From the NCBI GenBank assembly GCA_009783675.1, contig WRDA01000021.1, positions 1-13,399 of the forward strand: a stretch of 13,399 nucleotides of DNA, given 5' to 3'. Of this stretch, positions 1-7,178 are shown one piece after another (within the stretch, counting starts at the first letter, position 1; every line of letters begins with the position of its first letter). A program made the translations under genes and the position numbers. Below the pieces are notes generated by a model. That model was not told the origin of the DNA and did no database searches. It saw only the letters and a list, made by a program, of their open reading frames with translations. This DNA comes from Symbiobacteriaceae bacterium (lineage in GTDB: Bacteria > Bacillota > JAAYKD01 > WRDA01).

Positions 1-156
1 ATCGGAGGTATGCAGCCCGATGAGGAGATTCGGGTCGGCAGGCAGAGGTAGATGGCGCAGGACCTGCGCCAGGACCCTGGGGTCCATTTTCCCGGCTCAA
101 CCAGCAGCACTGGTCAGCGAAGTTAGAGTCTTCTCTCCTTCAGGCAGGCTTATCAC
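1..156 (-). CDS. selD: Selenophosphate synthetase SelD, N-terminal part, selenocysteine-containing (partial at window edge)
   Basis: SelD makes selenophosphate from selenide and ATP, the selenium donor for selenocysteine tRNA. Read on the minus strand from the proposed GTG at 154-156, the frame gives 52 residues with TGA as codon 20 (97-99). The context is LTSLTSAAG-(UGA)-AGKM, which matches the SelD active-site pattern G-[C/U]-[G/A]-x-K (E. coli Cys17 and Lys20). The catalytic pair here is therefore Sec20 and Lys23. Downstream, DPNLLIGLHTSD matches the family's DPNLLVGL-TSD nucleotide/metal-binding region. The start is inferred. GTG lies 9 nt after a GGAG at the 3' end of ftsY, and the resulting N-terminus (19 residues before Sec) has about the usual length; no in-frame ATG precedes the UGA. 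The ATG at 85-87 follows the UGA and would remove the catalytic residue. The gene begins 4 nt after ftsY and continues beyond position 1. Confidence 0.88.
53..85 (-). promoter_or_regulatory. Candidate bacterial SECIS element of selD
   Basis: Two overlapping, mutually exclusive hairpins lie inside the selD reading frame just after the UGA. Hairpin A (60-85) pairs GGACC with GGTCC and CCAG with CTGG around a four-base loop GGUC, with a four-base bulge CGCA on the 3' side. Its loop starts 21 nt after the UGA. Hairpin B (53-71) is a perfect 7-bp stem TGGCGCA/TGCGCCA around loop GGUCC, starting 33 nt after the UGA. Both distances fall in the range known for bacterial SECIS elements, and the GGU in the loop matches the SelB-binding loop of E. 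coli fdhF. Which form is active cannot be decided by eye. A resembles fdhF most in loop position; B has the stronger continuous stem. Confidence 0.68.
97..99 (-). other. In-frame UGA predicted to encode selenocysteine (SelD codon 20)
   Basis: TGA on the minus strand interrupts an otherwise open frame exactly at the catalytic Cys/Sec position of SelD. Family similarity continues on both sides (LTSLTSAAG before, AGKM and DPNLLIGL after). In many anaerobes SelD is itself a selenoprotein. A nonsense mutation is less likely, because the frame is intact on both sides and a SECIS-like hairpin follows. Confidence 0.87.
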
Positions 157-160
157 CTCC

Positions 161-1075
161 TTATTCTCCAAACAGGGCAGCTACAAACTCTTGAGGATCA
201 AACTCCCGCAGATCCTCAACTCCTTCGCCCACACCGATGAGCTTAACGGGTATTTTCAAGAGTTCGGCGATACTAAAGACGATGCCACCCTTAGCGGTAC
301 CGTCGAGTTTCGTTAAGGCCAGAGCACTGACATCACAGACTTCGTTAAAGGCTTTCGCCTGCTGAATGGCATTCTGACCGGTAGTTGCATCCAGAACCAA
401 TAATACTTCGTGGGGAGCATCGGGAACTTCCCGACGGATAATACGCACAATCTTGCGCATCTCTTCCATCAAGTGCTGTTTATTGTGCAAGCGTCCGGCG
501 GTGTCGATGAGTAGAAGATCGAACTGCCGGGACTTGGCGGCGTTGATAGCATCGAAGACCACGGCAGCTGGATCGGATCCCTCCTGATGATGAATCAGAT
601 CCACCTTGGCCCGTTCGGCCCAGATGGTCAGTTGTTCGATTGCCGCTGCACGGAAAGTATCGGCTGCGGCCAGGAGGACTTTTTTCCCTTGCAGAGTCTG
701 CTGATAAGCCATTTTGCCGATGAGGGTAGTCTTACCTACCCCGTTGACGCCGACGATCAGGACGATGTTCAGGCGTCCTTCAGCCAGGTTCAGAAGTAGA
801 GTCTCTGTGCCAAGCATTTCGGTCATGACCTGTTGTAAAAGTTCACGGACTGCAGAGGCATCCTCGATTCTGGCCAGACGGACCTTTTCCCGCAGGCTTT
901 CCAGGATGGCACCGGTCGTCGCGATACCCACATCGGCCCCAAGCAGGACCTCTTCCAACTCCTCGAAGAAGGCTTCGTCGATAGAGGTAAAGTTAGCCAG
1001 AAGCTGGTCGATGCGGGATACCAGGGTCTCTTTGGTTTTTTGTAACCCTTCCCGCAGACGATTGAACAGAGACAT
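161..1075 (-). CDS. ftsY: Signal recognition particle receptor FtsY
   Basis: FtsY is the membrane-associated SRP-GTPase that receives ribosome-SRP complexes and passes nascent membrane proteins to the Sec translocon. The 304-residue protein has a short helical N domain (about 1-95) and a G domain. G1 is GVNGVGKTT at 109-117, DTFRAAA lies at 139-145, G3 DTAGR at 191-195, G4 TKLDGTAKGG at 255-264, and the closing GVGEGVEDLREFD follows at 281-293. It lacks the long acidic A domain of E. coli FtsY and begins MSLFNRLREGLQKT, as is usual in Firmicutes, with an amphipathic N-terminus likely to touch the membrane. The ATG follows AAGGAGGA with a good spacer. The gene lies 12 nt after smc and 4 nt before selD, in one transcription unit. 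Assignment is secure. Confidence 0.98.
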   Translation of the reverse strand: MSLFNRLREGLQKTKETLVSRIDQLLANFTSIDEAFFEELEEVLLGADVGIATTGAILESLREKVRLARIEDASAVRELLQQVMTEMLGTETLLLNLAEGRLNIVLIVGVNGVGKTTLIGKMAYQQTLQGKKVLLAAADTFRAAAIEQLTIWAERAKVDLIHHQEGSDPAAVVFDAINAAKSRQFDLLLIDTAGRLHNKQHLMEEMRKIVRIIRREVPDAPHEVLLVLDATTGQNAIQQAKAFNEVCDVSALALTKLDGTAKGGIVFSIAELLKIPVKLIGVGEGVEDLREFDPQEFVAALFGE

Positions 1076-1087
1076 GTCCTTTCCTCC

Positions 1088-4000
1088 TTACTCCTCGATC
1101 TCCTCGAGTTTAACCGCCAGAGCCGTAGAAACTCCTCTCGATCGCATGGTGATTCCGATCAGCGTCTGAGCCGCTTCCATCGTCGCTCTGCGGTGGGTGA
1201 TGACCATCATCTGATATCCCTGCGATAGAGTACGCAAGAGTCCGGCCAGACGCTCCAGGTTCCCTTCGTCAAGAGAGGTTTCGACCTCATCCAGCAGGCA
1301 AAAGGGAGGAGCCTTAGTGCGCATGATGGCCAGCAGGAGAGCTAAGGCGGTCAACGCTCTCTCGCCTCCGGAAAGCAGAGTCATAGAACTTGTGCGCTTA
1401 CCCGGCAGACGCACGATTATTTCCACACCACCCTCCAAAGGGTTTTCTGGCTGTGAGAGGATCAGTCTGGCTTCACCTCCATCGAACAGTTGCCTGAACA
1501 GCTCTTCGAAGACCCCGCTGATCTCTTGGATGGTTTGCACAAACTGCCTGCTCATGATCTTCTCCAGATCACCGATCAGTATTTGCAAATCGTCACATGC
1601 CTGGCGCAGATCATCACCCTGAGTGGAGAGCAACTGCAGGCGCTCTCTGAGTCGCTGCACTTCCTCGATTGCTCCCAGGTTCACATTACCGAGAGCGGCG
1701 AGTCTGTCCCGCTGCTCCCGCATGCTCTCGACCAGATTCGGACGCAGAGGTCCCAGTTGCTTGAGAGCAGCTTCCCTGGATGGCGGCTTCAAACCGGCTA
1801 ACAGGTCGTTTGCATTACTAAGGTCCAACTGAGCCAGAATACCACTGCTAAGATAGTTTGCGACAATGGTATCCATCTCTTCCAGAAGCTGCTCAGGGGT
1901 ACGACGATGCTCCTCTCGCAGGCGCCGGATAAGGTAGTCATATTCATCTTCCAGACGCACCTGCTGGGTCCTGTTCTCATTGCTGCGTCGGTTGTAACGA
2001 TCCTCCTGACGGCGTAAGGCGCCAAGCTGCTGATCCGTATCCTCTACACTCCCGGTCAGGACCGCTCTGCGCCTGCCCTGCACCTGTAGGAGCTCTGCCA
2101 GCTCCTCCTGACGGGTATTTTCGGCGCTTATCTGCTCTTCTATACTACTCCTGGTCTCACTGAGCCTGCCTTCATCCACGGCTTGCTCGGCTATACCATG
2201 AAGCAGGAGCTGCATTCTCTCACCAGCCTCTGCCTGCTTTATACGGCTCTGCTGCAGGCGGGCAGCTGCCTCGGAGGTTAGATCCTCATTATGATCGAGC
2301 CGATTAATGAGAGTACTCTGTTCGGCGATGAGTTGCTGATGCCTGAGCCGCAGATCACCCTCGTCGCGTTGTAAACTCGCCTCTTCCTGTAACCAGTGGT
2401 CACGTAGCGGATCGGGACTCTCCAGTCGTTCCTGGAGGAGTACACACTCCGTCTGCAGGGCGCGCAACTCCAGAGCCGTTCGTTGCAAAGCAGCCTGAGC
2501 CTCCCGCTGCTGCCTGCGCAGCCTCTCTTCTTCCAGCTGAATGTGACGCCTCTGTTCCAAGGCTGTCGCCAGATCCCTCTCCAGACTCATCTCCAGGGCA
2601 TGCCGCTGATCATCGTTCATAGTTGACTTACTCAACAACTCTTCAGCCTCTTTGATATTTTGCTGAAGCCTTGCAATACTTTCAGCCAGTTCGGTGACCT
2701 CACGCTCGGCCGCAGCCAGAAGACGAGGCCTGGCTAAAAGAGAGCTGTCGCGTCTTGGCATGCTGCCTCCCTGCAGGGATCCCCCTGGATGCAGCTGCTC
2801 ACCCTGGATCGTGACTATGCGTTCCCGATAGCCGCTGCGTCTGGCATAGGTCAGAGCCAAAGAAAGATCCTGCATCACCAAAATTCTGCCAAGTTGACGT
2901 TCCACGATGGTACGATATTTTTCATCGCAAGAGACCAGGTCTGCGGCATAGCCGATGAACCCCTCACGTTTAGCCGGTGCTGCCGGACGCTGGCTGGTTC
3001 TTAAGGAGACATCGAGAGGCAAAAAGGTAGCCCGACCGGCATTGTGCTCCTTAAGCCAGCCAATGGCATCCTCTGCGCTGGCTTCGGTTTGGCAGACCAT
3101 GAACTGTGATGCAGCTCCCAGGGCTACTTCTATAGCTATCTCCATCTCCGGCTCGACGCTGATCACCCGGCTGAGAAGATCGATTAACCCTGCCAGCTTA
3201 GGAACGCCGTTATCTCTGGCTGCCAGAAGCTGCTGTGTGGTTCGGTTATAGCCTTCCCGCTGCTCCTCCAGATCTCGCAGCATGCGTCGACGAGCTTCCA
3301 GGGCTGCACGTTGCTGCTGCAGTTCCTCCCGCTCCTTGCTGGCACGACGCAACTGAGCTTCGGCAGCTTCCCGCTCTTCCTGATGGTTGAGGGCCTCGTT
3401 GGTAAGCTCTTCCAATTGATCTTGGAGATCATCCTCTTTGGCTGCAGCCTCGGCCAAAGCCTGTTGGTTGGCTCTGCGTCTGTTATCCAGATCGACGAGT
3501 TGCTCCTCATCGGTGGCGATAGTTAAAGCCAGATTCTCCAGAGCCTGCTTCTTTTGCTCCAACTGAGCCTCATCCCGCAGAGTCTGTCTGCTGCTGTCCA
3601 GATACGCTTCTCTCTGAGCCGCCTTAGTGATTAGCAGCGCCTGAATCTTCTCCTCGCAGAGATGGCGCTCTTCCTCGATCTGCTCCAGCTCCTGCTCCAA
3701 CTCGACTTTACGTTCAAGGAGATCCCCATGTTGAGTCTGCTGTTCCGCGCAGTCCTGTTCTAAGGTTGCGATCTCCTGCTCCATCTGAGCGATGGCTTCA
3801 TGTTGCTGATGCCTGCGCAGATTGAGATGCTCCATCTTCTCCTGCCAGAGGCGTTGCTCGCCAAGATAGCGTTCCTGATCCTGCTTACTCTGCCACAGAC
3901 CAGCACTGGTCTGCCTTTCTTCATCGTCGAGGCGTCGCAACTCTTCCCTGGTTTGCAGCAGTCTGGTCTCGGTCAGGACTATTTCGTTCTGAGCGGTGAG

Positions 4001-4765
4001 TAGAGCATCGCTGGAGCGGGTCAGATCCGCCGCTGCATTGCGCAGACGTACCTCTAAGCTGAGGAGATCATGGTAATATACCGTATTTTCCAACAGGTGA
4101 AGTTGGTTTTGTGCCTCCAGATAAAGTGTCGCTTCTCCTGCTTGCTGGGAGAGCATCTCTTCGTTTTCGGCCAGGGAGTCCATAAGGTCTCCCACCCGCA
4201 GAAGCTGCTCCCCAACCCGGTGCAGCCTTGCCAGAGCTTCATTCTTTCGTTGTCGTTGCCGGGCAATACCGGAAGCTTCTTCGAAAATGCCTCGCCGTTC
4301 TTCGGCTCTCTCATCCAGGATGGCTTCGATCTGACCCTGCCCAATAATGGCAAAACTCGCTTTCCCGAGACCGGTATCGGTAAAGAGGTCGACTATATCC
4401 CGCAGACGACAAATGCTGCCTCCCAGGAGATATTCACTTGTCCCGTCGCGGAAGATCCGCCTTGATACAGTCACTTCGGTTTGGGAGAGAGGCAGCTTGT
4501 AGTCGGAATTATCGAAAATAAGCTGAACCTCAGCCAGGGAAGAAGCCCGCTGTTCACTGCTGCCTGCAAAGATGAGATCACCCATCTGCTGTCCTCGCAA
4601 GGTCCGGGAACTCTGCTCACCCAGTACCCAGCGAACTGCATCCGCCAGATTGCTCTTACCGCTGCCGTTGGGCCCCACGATAGCCGTGAAGCCATCACTG
4701 AGATCCAGGCGCGTTTTGGTGGCAAAAGACTTAAAACCACTGAGCTCGATGGCTTTAAGATACAA
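1088..4765 (-). CDS. smc: Chromosome partition/condensation ATPase SMC
   Basis: SMC dimers with ScpA/ScpB load on DNA and extrude loops to organise and segregate the chromosome. The 1225-residue protein has the full architecture. The N-terminal head has Walker A GPNGSGKS (31-38). A long Glu/Gln/Arg-rich coiled coil (about 170-515) leads to the hinge (about 518-670, with GFIGYAADLV and a Gly-rich GGSLQGGS end). A return coil (about 675-1040) is followed by the C-terminal head with signature LSGGE (1131-1135) and Walker B LLDE (1157-1160). The start is TTG at 4763-4765, giving MYLKAIELSGFKSF, the standard SMC N-terminus, 7 nt after GGGGAGG. The open frame extends to 5023, but that part overlaps rnc in another frame and is not SMC-like. 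The start overlaps the end of rnc by 11 nt. The Walker B tail reads DEVETSLD where DEVDAALD is usual. Confidence 0.97.
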   Translation of the reverse strand: MYLKAIELSGFKSFATKTRLDLSDGFTAIVGPNGSGKSNLADAVRWVLGEQSSRTLRGQQMGDLIFAGSSEQRASSLAEVQLIFDNSDYKLPLSQTEVTVSRRIFRDGTSEYLLGGSICRLRDIVDLFTDTGLGKASFAIIGQGQIEAILDERAEERRGIFEEASGIARQRQRKNEALARLHRVGEQLLRVGDLMDSLAENEEMLSQQAGEATLYLEAQNQLHLLENTVYYHDLLSLEVRLRNAAADLTRSSDALLTAQNEIVLTETRLLQTREELRRLDDEERQTSAGLWQSKQDQERYLGEQRLWQEKMEHLNLRRHQQHEAIAQMEQEIATLEQDCAEQQTQHGDLLERKVELEQELEQIEEERHLCEEKIQALLITKAAQREAYLDSSRQTLRDEAQLEQKKQALENLALTIATDEEQLVDLDNRRRANQQALAEAAAKEDDLQDQLEELTNEALNHQEEREAAEAQLRRASKEREELQQQRAALEARRRMLRDLEEQREGYNRTTQQLLAARDNGVPKLAGLIDLLSRVISVEPEMEIAIEVALGAASQFMVCQTEASAEDAIGWLKEHNAGRATFLPLDVSLRTSQRPAAPAKREGFIGYAADLVSCDEKYRTIVERQLGRILVMQDLSLALTYARRSGYRERIVTIQGEQLHPGGSLQGGSMPRRDSSLLARPRLLAAAEREVTELAESIARLQQNIKEAEELLSKSTMNDDQRHALEMSLERDLATALEQRRHIQLEEERLRRQQREAQAALQRTALELRALQTECVLLQERLESPDPLRDHWLQEEASLQRDEGDLRLRHQQLIAEQSTLINRLDHNEDLTSEAAARLQQSRIKQAEAGERMQLLLHGIAEQAVDEGRLSETRSSIEEQISAENTRQEELAELLQVQGRRRAVLTGSVEDTDQQLGALRRQEDRYNRRSNENRTQQVRLEDEYDYLIRRLREEHRRTPEQLLEEMDTIVANYLSSGILAQLDLSNANDLLAGLKPPSREAALKQLGPLRPNLVESMREQRDRLAALGNVNLGAIEEVQRLRERLQLLSTQGDDLRQACDDLQILIGDLEKIMSRQFVQTIQEISGVFEELFRQLFDGGEARLILSQPENPLEGGVEIIVRLPGKRTSSMTLLSGGERALTALALLLAIMRTKAPPFCLLDEVETSLDEGNLERLAGLLRTLSQGYQMMVITHRRATMEAAQTLIGITMRSRGVSTALAVKLEEIEE

Positions 4766-5471
4766 ACATATCCCTCCCCAGGAGTGACATCTTTTGCACT
4801 GCGTCGCGGGCAGCAGCCTGCTGCGCTTCCTGCTTGGAGCGTCCCTGACCCTGTCCTCGTTGTAGACCATCCACCAGCAGGACCGCCTGAAAGAGAGGCT
4901 CGTGATCGGCACCGCTCTTGGTAGTATCATAGAATATATCGTGGGCGCCGTCTTGTTGCACCATCTCCTGTAGCCGCGTCTTCCACTGATGATCTCTGGG
5001 TAGCTCAAAGCTAGCCGGATCACCTGGTGGCAGGAGAAGGCTCACTACCAGATTGGCAGTAGTTTCATATCCATAGGTCAAAAAGACGACTCCGAAGAGA
5101 GCCTCCAGAGCATCTGCTAACAAAGCAGGTTTGTGCGCTCCCCCAGACTTGCTCTCCCCAGACCCCATCAGGAGGAAAGAGCCAAGATTGAGACTCCTGG
5201 CCTTAGCCGCCAGAGAATCACCGCAGACAATCTGAGCTCTTAAGGCGGTCAGCTTACCTTCACTCAGATCAGGAGAACGTAAGAAGAGCTCTTCGGTTAT
5301 GGCCAACTCGACCACCGCATCGCCTAGAAACTCCAGGCGTTCATTACTGTCTGTACTGGATAAACCCTTCTCGTGAACCAGAGAGAGATGGGTGAAAGCC
5401 TGCCTGAGCAGATCCTCCGGCAAGCTTGCTACACCCATTTCTGCGAGCAAGGTTTCGATAGAGGATTTCAT
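4755..5471 (-). CDS. rnc: Ribonuclease III
   Basis: RNase III is a dimeric, Mg-dependent endonuclease that cuts double-stranded RNA, including rRNA precursors and structured mRNAs. The 238-residue protein has an N-terminal nuclease domain with the signature NERLEFLGDAVV at 43-54. Catalytic residues by alignment with E. coli E38, D45, D114 and E117 are E44, D51, D120 and E123 (in DALEALFG). The C-terminal dsRNA-binding domain runs from about 160 to 230 and ends with the Lys/Ala-rich helix SKQEAQQAAARDAV. The length is normal for the family. Its ATG shares one base with the acpP stop (TAATG), which suggests translational coupling, as no strong Shine-Dalgarno precedes it. It is followed by smc, as in Bacillus and many Clostridia. 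Confidence 0.97.
   Translation of the reverse strand: MKSSIETLLAEMGVASLPEDLLRQAFTHLSLVHEKGLSSTDSNERLEFLGDAVVELAITEELFLRSPDLSEGKLTALRAQIVCGDSLAAKARSLNLGSFLLMGSGESKSGGAHKPALLADALEALFGVVFLTYGYETTANLVVSLLLPPGDPASFELPRDHQWKTRLQEMVQQDGAHDIFYDTTKSGADHEPLFQAVLLVDGLQRGQGQGRSKQEAQQAAARDAVQKMSLLGRDMFVS
4773..4779 (-). promoter_or_regulatory. Ribosome binding site deciding the TTG start of smc
   Basis: GGGGAGG on the minus strand lies 7 nt before the TTG at 4763-4765, inside the 3' end of rnc. The nearby ATG (ATATG) is in another frame and meets a stop within a few codons, so the TTG is the start this site supports. Confidence 0.8.
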
Positions 5472-5734
5472 TACCTTTTACCATCCAGAAGCTGTTCAAG
5501 ATAAGCAACCGCCTGGGCTACGGTTTGAATGCTTTCGACAATATCATCGGAGAACTCCACTCCATATTCGTCCTCCAAAGACATAACTAGTTCAACCAGA
5601 TCGATAGAATCGGCGCCAAAATCCTTACGAAAATTGGACTGGAGTAGGATCGTTTCTTCAGCTACCCGCAGCCTCCTGGCTATCAGCGGTTTGATGGTCT
5701 TAAAAATACCTTCCATGGTTTCGATGATACACAT
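5471..5734 (-). CDS. acpP: Acyl carrier protein
   Basis: ACP carries growing acyl chains as thioesters on a 4'-phosphopantetheine arm for fatty acid and phospholipid synthesis. The 87-residue acidic protein has the attachment motif GADSIDLVELVMSLEDEYG. The modified serine is Ser43 in DSI, with Ile in place of the usual Leu. The start is uncertain. The first ATG (5732-5734) has AGAAGG directly against it with no spacer. Met7 (5714-5716) aligns best with the N-terminus of other ACPs and would give 81 residues, but has no visible ribosome site. The gene lies 8 nt after plsX and overlaps rnc by one base. Being next to plsX fits a role in supplying acyl-ACP to PlsX. Confidence 0.95.
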   Translation of the reverse strand: MCIIETMEGIFKTIKPLIARRLRVAEETILLQSNFRKDFGADSIDLVELVMSLEDEYGVEFSDDIVESIQTVAQAVAYLEQLLDGKR

Positions 5735-5742
5735 CCTTCTAA

Positions 5743-6795
5743 CTATAAAACCAGCTTCCCTATTGAACCCTCAGCCTCCGGTGCATTCTCCGGATTGGAT
5801 TCCGGATTGAACAGTTTACTGAGATGCGAAGCCATATCGCTTGCGATATATGAATGAGCAATGTTCAGAGCCAGATAAATTGCCCTGGCATTAGCCGAAC
5901 CGTGGGCTTTGAAAGAGACCCCTTTGAGACCGAGCAAAGGTGCGCCACCGTACTCGGAGTAATCCAGTTTCTGCTTTAAGCGATCGAGGGTCGGTGAGGC
6001 AATGAATCCAGCCAGCATTCCCCGGGAGGACGCCATCAACTCTTCCCGCAGAACCCTGGAAAAGAATGAACCCGCGCCTTCGATGCACTTCAGAACGATA
6101 TTGCCGGTAAAGCCATCACAGACCAAAACATCGGTGGCACCCAGGAGAAGGTCCCTACCCTCCACATTACCTATGAAGTTAAGGGGAGCTGCTTTCAGCA
6201 GGGCAAAAGCCTGGCGATACAACTCATTACCCTTACTGTCTTCATTACCGACATTGATCAGTCCGACGCGGGGAGCCGCAATGCCATGCACCAACTGCCG
6301 ATAAAGCGAACCCATCAACCCGTATTGCAACATGTACTCGGCTTTACCTTCCGCCGTAGCTCCAGCATCCAGTAAAAGAAAGCCTGTGCCATCGAGGGTT
6401 GGCAGCATGGGAGCCAGGGCCGGACGTTCCACACCATTTAAGCGGCCAATGATGAAGAGACCGGCAGCCAGTAGGGCACCGGTATTTCCGCTGGAGACAC
6501 AAGCGGCTGCTTCGCCGTCTTTAACCAGTTGATGAGCAACGACCAGGGAGGCTCGCTTCTTGCGCCTGACTGCAGTTGAAGGCTGTTCATCGACCCCGAT
6601 TACTTCTTCGGCCGGGCATACAGGAATCCCCAGGTTTGTTGCCCCCAGGCGACGAAGCTCTGCTTCGATAGCCGGAGCATCGCCAACCAGGTGAATCGGG
6701 ATACCCATCTCTCTGACCGCCAGAACAGCTCCTTCAACCTGAGCCTGAGGTGAAAGATCGCCTCCCATGCAATCTAAGGCAATTACATTAGGCAT
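5743..6795 (-). CDS. plsX: Phosphate acyltransferase PlsX
   Basis: PlsX converts acyl-ACP and phosphate to acyl-phosphate, the acyl donor for PlsY in the first step of phosphatidic acid synthesis. It is a peripheral membrane enzyme. The 350-residue protein begins MPNVIALDCMGGD, matching the family start ALDAMGGD with Cys for Ala. It has SSGNTGALLAAG, the LINVGNEDSKGNEL region, FIGNVEGRD, CDGFTGNIVLK and a C-terminal YGGAPLLGLKG. The tail after the last family block (about 25 residues, Asn/Pro/Glu-rich) is a short extension. The start at 6795 has AAAGGA 7 nt upstream. A longer open frame reaches 6885 but crosses the terminator between rpmF and plsX and adds a non-conserved stretch. acpP follows 8 nt later, without the fabD/fabG genes usually between them. 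Confidence 0.97.
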   Translation of the reverse strand: MPNVIALDCMGGDLSPQAQVEGAVLAVREMGIPIHLVGDAPAIEAELRRLGATNLGIPVCPAEEVIGVDEQPSTAVRRKKRASLVVAHQLVKDGEAAACVSSGNTGALLAAGLFIIGRLNGVERPALAPMLPTLDGTGFLLLDAGATAEGKAEYMLQYGLMGSLYRQLVHGIAAPRVGLINVGNEDSKGNELYRQAFALLKAAPLNFIGNVEGRDLLLGATDVLVCDGFTGNIVLKCIEGAGSFFSRVLREELMASSRGMLAGFIASPTLDRLKQKLDYSEYGGAPLLGLKGVSFKAHGSANARAIYLALNIAHSYIASDMASHLSKLFNPESNPENAPEAEGSIGKLVL

Positions 6796-6819
6796 TTTAT
6801 CATCCTTTACATAGCTGAT

Positions 6820-6839
6820 GCTGTAGGCGTGATTACAGC
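6820..6839. repeat. Inverted repeat GCTGTA-N8-TACAGC upstream of plsX
   Basis: A perfect 6-bp dyad with an 8-nt centre lies 25-44 nt before the plsX ATG. On the minus strand one arm overlaps TGTAAT (6832-6837), a five-of-six match to a -10 hexamer, but no good -35 stands 16-18 nt upstream of it. It could be an operator for a plsX-acpP promoter downstream of the terminator. It does not resemble the FapR operator. A chance repeat is possible. Confidence 0.3.
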
Positions 6840-6873
6840 TGAAGATTCTGAAGGGTGGAACCTGAAAGAACCG

Positions 6874-6901
6874 AAAAAACCGCAACCCCTGGGGACTGCG
6901 G
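6874..6901 (-). terminator. Rho-independent terminator between rpmF and plsX
   Basis: On the minus strand a GC-rich hairpin (6880-6901) pairs CCGCAGTCC with GGGTTGCGG, including two G-U pairs, and is followed at once by six T residues (6874-6879). It lies 52 nt after the rpmF stop and 78 nt before plsX. It should end or attenuate transcripts from the yceD promoter, so plsX onward may depend on read-through or a further promoter. Confidence 0.75.
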
Positions 6902-6953
6902 TAGTCATGCGGATCTGCCGTAAGCTATGCGCGGATAAGCTGTCTGACCAGCC

Positions 6954-7145
6954 TTACTTGGAGGCATCGACCTTTACGACTTCCCGACCGTCATAATAAC
7001 CGCAGGCAGGACAAGCTCGATGCATACGCTTCATCTCGTGACAACGTGGACACTCGCCAATACCCGGCATCTTTAAACGAAATGCCTGAGCACGGCGGCT
7101 ATCCCTCCTGGCACGAGAAACCTTGGTTTTGGGAACAGCACCCAT
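6954..7145 (-). CDS. rpmF: 50S ribosomal protein L32
   Basis: L32 is a small zinc-ribbon protein of the large ribosomal subunit. The 63-residue product starts MGAVPKTKVSRARRDSRR, the conserved basic N-terminus, and carries two Cys pairs, C32-P-R-C35 and C45-P-A-C48, so it is the zinc-binding (C+) form. The ATG at 7143-7145 has GAGGTG 6 nt upstream; an in-frame GTG nine bases earlier is part of that ribosome site and is not the start. The gene follows yceD by 33 nt and precedes a terminator, matching the conserved yceD-rpmF pair. Confidence 0.97.
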   Translation of the reverse strand: MGAVPKTKVSRARRDSRRAQAFRLKMPGIGECPRCHEMKRMHRACPACGYYDGREVVKVDASK

Positions 7146-7178
7146 ATGATTCACCTCAGATCTGTTTTGAGGATGGTG

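Noticed and set aside
20..316. Plus-strand open frame of 98 codons over selD and ftsY
   Set aside because: It is antisense to two recognised genes, has no similarity I recognise and no ribosome site.
4766..5023. N-terminal extension of smc to an ATG at 5023
   Set aside because: The extra 86 residues are the out-of-frame copy of rnc, and MYLKAIELSGFKSF from the TTG is the family start with a good ribosome site.
6796..6885. Longer plsX starting at 6885
   Set aside because: The start lies within the terminator hairpin and the extension is not family-like; the ATG at 6795 has its own ribosome site.
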